From the IMG/VR virus record IMGVR_UViG_3300021364_000068, positions 1 through 37,909 of that record: a DNA stretch of 37,909 nt; one strand, given 5' to 3'. Below the pieces are notes generated by a model that worked only from the letters and a program-made list of their open reading frames with translations, did no database searches and was not told the origin of the DNA. Every line of letters starts with the position of its first letter. Positions within the stretch are counted from its first letter, which is position 1. The stretch is from a virus. Made by a program: the position numbers and the translations under genes. Of this stretch, positions 14,139 to 20,483 are shown piece after piece.

Positions 14139-15393
14139 TTGGTAAAGAACTTTTTATTTGGTTAATTTCACCTATAATTTTATTTGATCTAAAACTTGAT
14201 AATCCTGGTTTTAATTGTGATTGTAATTCATCAATCATTTTTTTAGCTGCTGCTATTTCATCTTCATCTATAATTCCATCTTCATTTAAATCTAGTATAT
14301 TTTTTTGTTTTTTTTTAATTAATTCTATTTTATCTAAATTTTCCATAAACTCCTTTTTCGTAGTTATTTCTTCAGCATCCCTAACTTCTATTTCTGTTAT
14401 AGGATTTTTAGGTGGAGTTGTGCCTCGGGCTTCATCATAGTGTTCCCCTTCATTACCATTTTGGCCTATAATATCCATTCTTCTTTCGTCTTCTTCATTG
14501 TAATTGTCAAAAACAGAAGGAGCTACCTTATCTTCTAAATCTTCAACTTTTTCCCCATATAAATTTTGTACATATTTTTTTCTAGGATAAGCTTTATTAA
14601 AAGCAAAATTAGCGGCAATTACTAAAGATATTGCTAAAGGATCAAATACAAAAATTATAATAAGTAATAGTATATTAATAATTTTATCCATAGGAGTACC
14701 TGTAAGTCCCGATAGATACTTAAGGGGACCTAATTCTCCAGCTACTTCGGTATTATTATCTAATTCTAGTACTTGTAATTGGAATTTTTGTAGACTATCA
14801 GCTGCTACTTCTCTTTTGGATTGTATATTTTTTCTATTTTCTTCCTCAACCGAAATACGATTTTGTGCCAAACGTAACTCAGCCGTGCTGATGGTGTTTC
14901 GAATGCCTCCAACCACACTGGTGTCCTTGATTTGTATAGACTGCGACTTGGCATTACTAAGAGTACTAATATTGTCCAATATTTGTTGAAGTTCTTTATC
15001 ATATCTATCTAAATCTGTTTGGTAAAAATCTACTTTTTGTTGAATAAACTTTTTTTCATTTTCAACAATAGTAAGTTCATTAAATGTTTCTTGATAAGCA
15101 GCACTTAAAAACCCATAAATACCCATACTAGTAATTAATACAAGTATTGTAGCAGCAATAGTTAAATAAGTTCTAAGAAGTTTATTAATTGTATCCCAAT
15201 ATTGATATAATAAGGAAGCAGTAACTAATTTAGCAAATTCTAAAGAACCAGCCATTATTATAACTTCAAATTGGGCTCCCGCAAAAAGTTTACTTAAACC
15301 ATAAACGGAATAAAAAGCCGCTGATGCACTTACAGACAATGCTGAAAATGCTATCATGAAAGGGAACAGGCCTTGTTTGAGATTCTTAAGCAT
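14110..15393 (-). CDS. Membrane protein with coiled coil and EF-hand
   Basis: 427 residues, function unknown. Three hydrophobic segments fill the first ~120 residues (LFPFMIAFSALSVSASAAFY; VIIMAGSLEFAKLVTASLLY; YLTIAATILVLITSMGIYGF). A long coiled coil spans about 130-220, a further membrane stretch lies near 235-265 (NILLLIIIFVFDPLAISLVI), and the acidic C-terminal domain carries a perfect 12-residue EF-hand loop, DLNEDGIIDEDE, at 368-379. Related architectures occur in marine myoviruses as hypothetical proteins. About 14870-14960, inside the coiled coil, is distinctly GC-richer than the rest of the gene. Predicted promoter P3 precedes it, with a near-leaderless start. Confidence 0.75.
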   Translation of the reverse strand: MLKNLKQGLFPFMIAFSALSVSASAAFYSVYGLSKLFAGAQFEVIIMAGSLEFAKLVTASLLYQYWDTINKLLRTYLTIAATILVLITSMGIYGFLSAAYQETFNELTIVENEKKFIQQKVDFYQTDLDRYDKELQQILDNISTLSNAKSQSIQIKDTSVVGGIRNTISTAELRLAQNRISVEEENRKNIQSKREVAADSLQKFQLQVLELDNNTEVAGELGPLKYLSGLTGTPMDKIINILLLIIIFVFDPLAISLVIAANFAFNKAYPRKKYVQNLYGEKVEDLEDKVAPSVFDNYNEEDERRMDIIGQNGNEGEHYDEARGTTPPKNPITEIEVRDAEEITTKKEFMENLDKIELIKKKQKNILDLNEDGIIDEDEIAAAKKMIDELQSQLKPGLSSFRSNKIIGEINQIKSSLPNEDDETKIY

Positions 15394-15400
15394 GATGATA

Positions 15401-15430
15401 AATATAGAAAAAAAATAGGGCTAAGACAAC
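15401..15430 (-). promoter_or_regulatory. Predicted promoter P3 (GTTG-N20-TATATT)
   Basis: On the minus strand GTTG (15427-15430) is followed after 20 bases by TATATT (15401-15406). The start codon it would serve is at 15393, only 7 bases further. It overlaps the intrinsic terminator of the holin gene, so termination and re-initiation are packed into about 35 bases. Confidence 0.5.
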
Positions 15431-15437
15431 CTATTTT
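15404..15437 (-). terminator. Intrinsic terminator after holin gene
   Basis: On the minus strand AAAATAGG, a 10-base loop, and CCTATTTT form an 8-bp stem (15412-15437) followed directly by more T residues. The holin stop codon TAG (15431-15433) lies in the stem, so it ends the lysis-like transcript. Confidence 0.65.
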
Positions 15438-15847
15438 CTAATCCCTTTATGCTTATCAATACGATCTAGTATATCATTTAAAACTTCTGTTTTAATAAAA
15501 CCAGCCATTGATGCATTTTTAAGGACACTTACTAATTGTAAAACTACAAGAGGCATGACCATGGTTTCACTTAACCATCCTGCCCCAGGTATACTTTTTT
15601 CTATTACTAAAACAACAGTTAACATAATAGTCCAGAAAAGAAGGGTTCTTAAAATCTTAATTGCTTTATAAGTTTTAAATCCTTCTCGTTTTATCCCAGC
15701 GATAATCCCAAAAAAACCATCTGCAAATACTAATGTAGCTATTGCTAAATATTGTTCTGCATTTTGCATGGTAAGTTCCATAAAATAGGAACATATAAAA
15801 GCTAACGACATACTTCCGCCTGATAAAATTATTTTTGTTGTTTTCAT
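15431..15847 (-). CDS. Phage holin (holin 4 superfamily-like)
   Basis: 138 residues with three or four predicted membrane segments: residues ~5-25 (IILSGGSMSLAFICSYFM), ~33-51 (YLAIATLVFADGFFGIIAG), ~66-84 (LRTLLFWTIMLTVVLVIEK) and ~95-110. The FADGFFGIIAGIKREGFKTYKAIKILR segment matches the D-x2-x-GI-A-x-K-x(n)-S pattern of the toxin-secretion/phage-lysis holins. It would permeabilise the inner membrane and release the endolysin. It is the last gene of the cassette and ends in an intrinsic terminator; the endolysin-like gene is 27 bases upstream. The assignment is by topology and motif. Confidence 0.7.
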   Translation of the reverse strand: MKTTKIILSGGSMSLAFICSYFMELTMQNAEQYLAIATLVFADGFFGIIAGIKREGFKTYKAIKILRTLLFWTIMLTVVLVIEKSIPGAGWLSETMVMPLVVLQLVSVLKNASMAGFIKTEVLNDILDRIDKHKGIRK

Positions 15848-15874
15848 TAGAATAACTATTCTTAATTTTTGTTC

Positions 15875-16510
15875 CTATTGTTTATGTGGTTCTAAACTTT
15901 CTATATAATTAATGTCTTTACTTTCTATTAAAGTATAAGTAAATGAATTACCCCAAACATCTTTAGCACTATTACAGATTTGCATAAATTCTGTAAAGTT
16001 ATCATTTGAAGCTATTACTTGGCAACCAGCTGACCATTTATCTACTTGAACAGAAGTAGCTCCTTCCCATTTAGTTGCTCTATGGATGTTAATACCAAAT
16101 ATTCCTTCCCAAATTCTATCTGGGTTCATATCATATCTCCCATCTCTGTTGTTATCTCTAAATACTTTTAATGGTTTCTTTTGTCTTAAAGCTTCATATT
16201 TGCCTTGGTGTAAACCAATTTCATGTGAACCTCTATATTGACCAGGTACTAAGATAGCTACACCATTGGGATTTAGTAAATTTTGTTCCCAATGTAATCC
16301 TGGGTCACAGGTTGCTTTGTATTCTTTGTACATTGGTACACCATCTACCATATAACTTACGGTTAACCAATCATCAAATTTATTTGTTACTTCATGATCT
16401 GTTCCTGAGTTTCTAACCCCAACTATATTAAGGTTATAATTGCCACTTTCGAACCAGGTATAACCTAAATGTTCTACTGCAGCTTTAATTTTCCAATCTT
16501 GCCAAGCCAT
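15875..16510 (-). CDS. L,D-transpeptidase-like enzyme, candidate endolysin
   Basis: 211 residues. The C-terminal half holds INIHRATKWEGATSVQVDKW and then SAGCQVI, which follows the YkuD layout of a His followed by [ST]-x-GC at the catalytic Cys (about residue 175), although the usual HGC histidine is Ala here. YkuD-fold enzymes act on peptidoglycan peptides. The N-terminal half has no recognised fold. No signal peptide is present, so release to the periplasm would depend on the adjacent holin. Its place between the holin and small membrane proteins suggests the cell-wall-degrading component of the lysis cassette. No other endolysin candidate lies nearby. Confidence 0.52.
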   Translation of the reverse strand: MAWQDWKIKAAVEHLGYTWFESGNYNLNIVGVRNSGTDHEVTNKFDDWLTVSYMVDGVPMYKEYKATCDPGLHWEQNLLNPNGVAILVPGQYRGSHEIGLHQGKYEALRQKKPLKVFRDNNRDGRYDMNPDRIWEGIFGINIHRATKWEGATSVQVDKWSAGCQVIASNDNFTEFMQICNSAKDVWGNSFTYTLIESKDINYIESLEPHKQ

Positions 16511-16535
16511 ATTTTATAAACTTTTTAATATTTAA

Positions 16536-16787
16536 TTAATCTTTTTTTCCTTCTAAGTATCCTTTTTCATACTGAAGTTCTTTTTCTATATCAACGATTC
16601 TTTCTTCTAAATCGTTAATTACTTTTATTTTTTTGTCTAACCTTTCATGTACAGTGGTTAGTTCTGATTTTAAAGCTGTAAACTCAGAAAATAAAGTTCC
16701 AGCAGTAAAAATCGCAGCCAATAATCCTACGACTATTGACCAGTTGTTTGTTAAAAACTTATTTAAATTCACCTCGTTATTTGGCAC
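16536..16787 (-). CDS. Small TM plus coiled-coil protein, spanin-like
   Basis: 83 residues. A short polar N-terminus is followed by one membrane segment at about residues 15-33 (WSIVVGLLAAIFTAGTLF) and then a continuous coiled coil (LKSELTTVHERLDKKIKVINDLEERIVDIEKEL...) to the C-terminus. This is the inner-membrane (i-spanin/Rz) topology, and the gene sits in the lysis-like cassette, but no small o-spanin lipoprotein gene is nested within or directly after it. A lipoprotein is encoded at 20104-20481. Other membrane-anchored coiled-coil roles are possible. Confidence 0.6.
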   Translation of the reverse strand: MPNNEVNLNKFLTNNWSIVVGLLAAIFTAGTLFSEFTALKSELTTVHERLDKKIKVINDLEERIVDIEKELQYEKGYLEGKKD

Positions 16788-16799
16788 TTTATCTTTAAT

Positions 16800-17054
16800 T
16801 TATTTTTTACCACCAAAGATTTTGCCTGCTTCTGCTATTCCAAAGCATCCTAAAGTAATGAATAGGAAAGAATCATAAATGAATTCTTGGATTACTAAAT
16901 CTTTACCCACAAATCCTGTAACAATATCAGCAGCAGCAAATATTACCATTACTGCAAATGAAGCAAAACCAACAACTGATTTTTCGTTGATGTCATTATC
17001 ATCTTTAAAAATATTTTTAAAAGCCATCCATTTATGTTTTAATTTTTTAAACAT
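16800..17054 (-). CDS. Small two-TM protein, holin-like
   Basis: 84 residues. The N-terminus is basic (MFKKLKHKWMAFKNIFKDD), followed by two membrane segments, about residues 27-48 (VVGFASFAVMVIFAAADIVTGF) and 57-78 (FIYDSFLFITLGCFGIAEAGKI), and a basic tail (GGKK). The size and layout suit a class II holin or antiholin, and the gene is 12 bases upstream of the spanin-like gene. It could act alongside the larger holin at 15431-15847. No family-level identity was recognised. Confidence 0.55.
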   Translation of the reverse strand: MFKKLKHKWMAFKNIFKDDNDINEKSVVGFASFAVMVIFAAADIVTGFVGKDLVIQEFIYDSFLFITLGCFGIAEAGKIFGGKK

Positions 17055-17101
17055 TTTATAACTAAATTTTAATGAAACATGATTTTTATCTGTTATACAT
17101 A

Positions 17102-18787
17102 TTAAAATTGGAACTTAGAACCAATAGTTGCTGACCAAGTTATTGGAATTCCTGGAAGAGTTGTTCCTACTATATTTCCCCCTATATTAAATCGGAATCT
17201 TTGAGTAATTCCAACATCAAAATTGGATCCTACTATATAAGTTACATGCTCATTCCACACAATTTCTCCTTTTCCTGGTTTTCTTATATCAAAATTATAT
17301 GATACTGGGTTGAGAGCTAATGCTAACATTGGAGAAATTGTAACTTTTTTAGTTGGAAATGGTTTAGTTCCAAATAATACTCCAGAGGGCATTACCATTA
17401 CTGTATTATCTATATTAATTATTGTGCCTGAAATTGCGTATCCTCCAACAAATCCTTTCCAGAAATTTTCTTTTTGTCCTAAATATACATTACTTATCCC
17501 ACCAGAAAGTACTTTAGTACCATAAATGTACATAAAATTAGCACTAACTGATTGTATCATCATTATACTCCCTCTATTGTAGATAGAACCAAAATATAAA
17601 TCTTCTTTTTTTGTTAGTGGATTGTACAAATATAATTTTTCTTCTTTATCATAATTAAAATATACATTAGATTGAGATAATCCTAAACTAAATTGTTCCA
17701 TATTATCCCAAATCATAACATTAGCAGAATAAGTAGTAGTTCCATTAAGTGATGATTGAGATAAACCAAAACTAGCTGCTCTACTAAAACTTCCATCTAA
17801 AGCTTGTTGTGTTAGTAAGTTAGCAGAAACATTTATAGGATTACGTTGCTTTTTTTCTTCTTCTTTTTCCTCTTCATCTTCACTTTCTTCTTCTTTCTCC
17901 TCTTCTTCCTCTTTTTCTTCCTCCTTTTCCTCCTCTTTTTCTTCCTCTTTCTCTTCCTCTTTTTTCTCTTCTTCTTTTTCTTCTTCTACCTTTTCATCAC
18001 TTTCTTCATCACTGCTTTCTTCACTGCTTTCATCCTTATTTTCTTCACTTGATGAATCTTCACTGCTTTCTTCTCCTTCACCACCTGAATCTCCTCCTTC
18101 TTCTCCTGACGAATTATCATCGCCGCCATCTCCATCCCCAGAAGAGTTATCATTATCTGATGAACCACTATCATTATCCGAGGAATTACCCCCAGACGTA
18201 TCGTCACTCCCAGAATTCCCGCTATCGCCAGAATTATCTCCTCCTGAGTTTCCTCCTGAGTCACTACCTGAAGAACTGCCTGAGTCCCCTCCTGAATTAT
18301 TTGATGAGCTTGAGCTTCCACTTGAGTTACTTCCAGAGGAACCTGAATTACTACTGTTTGATCCTGTATTTGTTGATCCTGTGTTTCCATTAGTATTAGT
18401 ATTAGTTGTGCCCGTATTATTAGTAGCGCTAGATGTAGCATTACTTGCAGCATTAGTTGCATTGCTAGTAGCATTACTAGTAGTCTGTTGTGTAGATTGA
18501 TTATTTGCTGTATTAGTTGAGCATGGGCTTAGGTTTGACCACCAGGCATAAGTTTCGTTGAGCCATGCTTCTAATGTACCATTAGTATATTCAGCCCAAG
18601 TAAATGTTTTTACCCTATTATAAAAAGCTACTGTGGCTGAGCCATTAACAAAATTTGCGGTTACTGTTTTTACTTCATTAGTACAACGATCTGTAAAATA
18701 TTGAGTAACAGATTGGGTTTGTCCTACCGTAGTAAAACAAACAAAGAAAAATAATATAAAATAAAGTTTTCGCACATTAATGATCAA
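17102..18787 (-). CDS. Exported protein: acidic low-complexity tether and putative outer-membrane barrel
   Basis: 561 residues. A signal peptide (LYFILFFFVCFTTVGQTQ) leads into a small domain with two Cys (DRCTNEVKTVTANFVNGSATV... to LSPC, about 25-90). Residues ~92-320 are low complexity in three zones: Thr/Asn/Ala/Ser, then Ser/Gly/Asn/Asp, then Glu/Lys with runs of EEEKEEEK. The C-terminal ~240 residues alternate hydrophobic and polar strands and end GSKFQF, the terminal Phe expected of an outer-membrane barrel. No family recognised. It overlaps the CsgG-like gene by 11 bases, so the two are translated together. It may display or anchor something at the outer membrane. Confidence 0.75.
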   Translation of the reverse strand: MIINVRKLYFILFFFVCFTTVGQTQSVTQYFTDRCTNEVKTVTANFVNGSATVAFYNRVKTFTWAEYTNGTLEAWLNETYAWWSNLSPCSTNTANNQSTQQTTSNATSNATNAASNATSSATNNTGTTNTNTNGNTGSTNTGSNSSNSGSSGSNSSGSSSSSNNSGGDSGSSSGSDSGGNSGGDNSGDSGNSGSDDTSGGNSSDNDSGSSDNDNSSGDGDGGDDNSSGEEGGDSGGEGEESSEDSSSEENKDESSEESSDEESDEKVEEEKEEEKKEEEKEEEKEEEKEEEKEEEEEKEEESEDEEEKEEEKKQRNPINVSANLLTQQALDGSFSRAASFGLSQSSLNGTTTYSANVMIWDNMEQFSLGLSQSNVYFNYDKEEKLYLYNPLTKKEDLYFGSIYNRGSIMMIQSVSANFMYIYGTKVLSGGISNVYLGQKENFWKGFVGGYAISGTIINIDNTVMVMPSGVLFGTKPFPTKKVTISPMLALALNPVSYNFDIRKPGKGEIVWNEHVTYIVGSNFDVGITQRFRFNIGGNIVGTTLPGIPITWSATIGSKFQF

Positions 18788-19487
18788 AGATCTTTTTACG
18801 TATCATCCTTTTAACTACTTTAGCAACTCCAGTTTCTAGAGCTTTTTTAGTTGAAGTACCGATAGATGATTGATTAAACTTAATTTCTTCTAAATTTTCA
18901 TCATTAAGTAAAGTCATTTCTCTTGTAGTTGTAGCTTTACCTAATCCTGATCCTGTCATATAAAGTCCTGTTTCTGCATCTACCATTTTAACTTGGAGAC
19001 CTAATCTTGTAACTAAGTTACTTTTTACTCCATCTTTTAAACTAATAGATTCATCTTCAGAGATAGAAAAATCATATACTTCTATATAACAAAAGTATTT
19101 AGCGAGCATAATTTTGCCCTTAATATTAATTTGGTTAGCTGTAAACCCTTTTTGAGATGCTTTATATTGAGTAACCATTCTATCTTTGATTTCGTCTTTT
19201 GTTTCAACGAATTCAAATCTAAATGTTTCATCTAAGAATGCTACTGTTATATTAGTTAATCCTAAACCTACTCTATAGTCTCCTAATTCTGGATATTGTG
19301 ATAATATTTCATCACTTACACCTATATTAAGTAGTGCTACTGTTACAGGATCGCCATTATATTCAGGTATTGACCAAATTGACTCTCTAGATTCAAACCC
19401 AGCAGTATAATCTTCTGTGGTTGTTTTACCTAGTACTTGACCAAATGCTACATTTAGCCCAAGTAAAAATACGATAAGGTATTTCAC
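18777..19487 (-). CDS. CsgG-like curli secretion pore family protein
   Basis: 236 residues with signal peptide MKYLIVFLLGLNVAFGQ. The CsgG-family core is recognisable: GLGLTNITVAFLDETFRFEFVE (the N-terminal strand-helix with the DETxRF motif), YFCYIEVYDFSI, RLGLQVKMVDAETGLYMTGSGLGKA and the C-terminal amphipathic helix KKALETGVAKVVKRMI. CsgG forms an outer-membrane pore that exports curli subunits. Unlike E. coli CsgG there is no lipobox Cys. No CsgA/CsgB-like repeat protein or CsgE/CsgF is seen beside it; instead the neighbouring genes encode an exported barrel-like protein and a cohesin-type protein. CsgG homologues in marine phages have been noted, from memory. Confidence 0.72.
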   Translation of the reverse strand: MKYLIVFLLGLNVAFGQVLGKTTTEDYTAGFESRESIWSIPEYNGDPVTVALLNIGVSDEILSQYPELGDYRVGLGLTNITVAFLDETFRFEFVETKDEIKDRMVTQYKASQKGFTANQINIKGKIMLAKYFCYIEVYDFSISEDESISLKDGVKSNLVTRLGLQVKMVDAETGLYMTGSGLGKATTTREMTLLNDENLEEIKFNQSSIGTSTKKALETGVAKVVKRMIRKKIFDH

Positions 19488-19489
19488 TT

Positions 19490-19747
19490 TTAGATATAGT
19501 CAAATACACCGAAAGTAGCATTTTCGAATGTGGATGGATCAGCAATAAAATTTATCACTAATGTAAACCACCCTACCCAAAATAGTAATATTAAGCTTGT
19601 TAGCCAAAACCATAAAACAAAATCTATTGGATTTTTAGATTTCATTGCGGTTTGCCATAACTCAACTATGGGATAAGAAAAATACAAGATAGCTTGGATT
19701 AGCCAAGTTTTCTTCGTACGTTGTAATAAATAATTCATGGTTGTCAT
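19490..19747 (-). CDS. Small two-TM protein
   Basis: 85 residues. Two membrane segments are evident: about 15-35 (WLIQAILYFSYPIVELWQTA) and 42-67 (FVLWFWLTSLILLFWVGWFTLV). It is rich in Trp and has a short polar C-terminus (FGVFDYI). No family recognised. It is the first gene after the bidirectional terminator hairpin at 19795-19818 and is followed by the CsgG-like gene 2 bases later, so it may belong to the same export module. A role in inner-membrane coupling is only a guess. Confidence 0.65.
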   Translation of the reverse strand: MTTMNYLLQRTKKTWLIQAILYFSYPIVELWQTAMKSKNPIDFVLWFWLTSLILLFWVGWFTLVINFIADPSTFENATFGVFDYI

Positions 19748-19794
19748 TTTAATTGTTATACTTCACTCTATTTTAATTTGACAGCAGAATAGAG

Positions 19795-19818
19795 AAAACC
19801 AGGTTGCCGCCTGGTTTT
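19795..19818 (-). terminator. Intrinsic terminator, usable on both strands
   Basis: AAAACCAGG, a 6-base loop and CCTGGTTTT form a perfect 9-bp hairpin flanked by A and T tracts, 6 bases after the stop of the 91-residue gene. On the minus strand the loop region reads GGCGGCAAC, resembling the hairpin at 22802-22831. The following gene starts 48 bases downstream. Confidence 0.75.
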
Positions 19819-19824
19819 CCATTT

Positions 19825-20100
19825 CTACCAGTCATACTCTTCTTTTCTTTCTTCTGTTTTTGTTTTTTCTTGTTTTGGTGGAAGAACTATAGTCTTAGAT
19901 ACTACAACAGTATCTTTAATTGATTCAGGAACAACAATTGTTTGTTCCATTGATGGTTGAATTTGATCTTCTGCTACTCCAAATATAGATTCCATATTAG
20001 TTATTACTAATCCACCTGCGGCTGTAATAATAAGACCAATTGTTGTAATTACTTGGTTTTTTATTTGACTAAAAAATCCTCCTTGTTTATCTTCACTCAT
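19825..20100 (-). CDS. Small membrane-anchored protein, 91 residues
   Basis: Residues 1-15 are polar, one membrane segment spans about 17-37 (VITTIGLIITAAGGLVITNM), and the C-terminal half is charged and extended (VVPESIKDTVVVSKTIVLPPKQEKTKTEERKEEY). There is no signal-peptide cleavage site, so the C-terminus would face the periplasm from an inner-membrane anchor. No family recognised. It is 3 bases downstream of the lipoprotein gene and is followed directly by an intrinsic terminator, making it the last gene of the cohesin/lipoprotein transcript. Confidence 0.65.
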   Translation of the reverse strand: MSEDKQGGFFSQIKNQVITTIGLIITAAGGLVITNMESIFGVAEDQIQPSMEQTIVVPESIKDTVVVSKTIVLPPKQEKTKTEERKEEYDW

Positions 20101-20103
20101 AAT

Positions 20104-20481
20104 CTAAAATTTTGAAAAAACTGTTATACCTATTACTGTATGGTCTTCTTTAGCTAGTTCTAATTTATAAGAACTTTTTTCTAAAGTATTTACATACACC
20201 TTTAATATATTATCACCTTCTTTACCATTAAGCCTTTCTTGAGATATTAATTCATTAGTCATACTATGTCTAATTTTTACTCTATAAACTCCATCTGAAG
20301 GTAATTTAACATTCATAGCTACTCTTTCTGATACGATAGCACTAGCTAATTTAACTCCTACCAAGTCTTCAATAAATAAAGCTTCTGGTACTTCTTGATT
20401 TTCATCTACCACAAGAAAATCTTCATCTTGTGCACATCCTAATACTAAAAATAATACTAATATTGATAATAATTTTTTCAT
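20104..20481 (-). CDS. Lipoprotein, 125 residues
   Basis: A lipoprotein signal peptide with lipobox LVLG-C at Cys16 (MKKLLSILVLFLVLGCAQDED) is followed by an acidic spacer (AQDEDFLVVDEN), the arrangement that in Bacteroidota favours export to the outer face of the outer membrane (LES-like S/A-D/E-rich signal; known from that phylum, inferred here). The mature protein is strand-rich (VYRVKIRHSM, DNILKVYVNTLEKSSYKLEL). No family recognised. It lies between the cohesin/dockerin gene (2-base gap) and the 91-residue membrane protein gene. It could act as an o-spanin-like or surface-exposed component. Confidence 0.75.
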   Translation of the reverse strand: MKKLLSILVLFLVLGCAQDEDFLVVDENQEVPEALFIEDLVGVKLASAIVSERVAMNVKLPSDGVYRVKIRHSMTNELISQERLNGKEGDNILKVYVNTLEKSSYKLELAKEDHTVIGITVFSKF

Positions 20482-20483
20482 TT

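Noticed and set aside
17870-18030. CRISPR-like or tandem DNA repeat
   Set aside because: The periodicity is of Glu/Lys codons within an open frame, with no regular spacer and no cas genes.
17846-18474. Alternative frames of 68, 114 and 162 codons over the low-complexity region
   Set aside because: They arise from the repetitive Ser/Glu/Lys codons of the exported protein; products are runs of Phe/Leu or Met/Gln/Val without domain structure.
18777-19487. A full curli operon
   Set aside because: Only CsgG-like proteins are found; no CsgA/B repeats, CsgE, CsgF or CsgD could be recognised.
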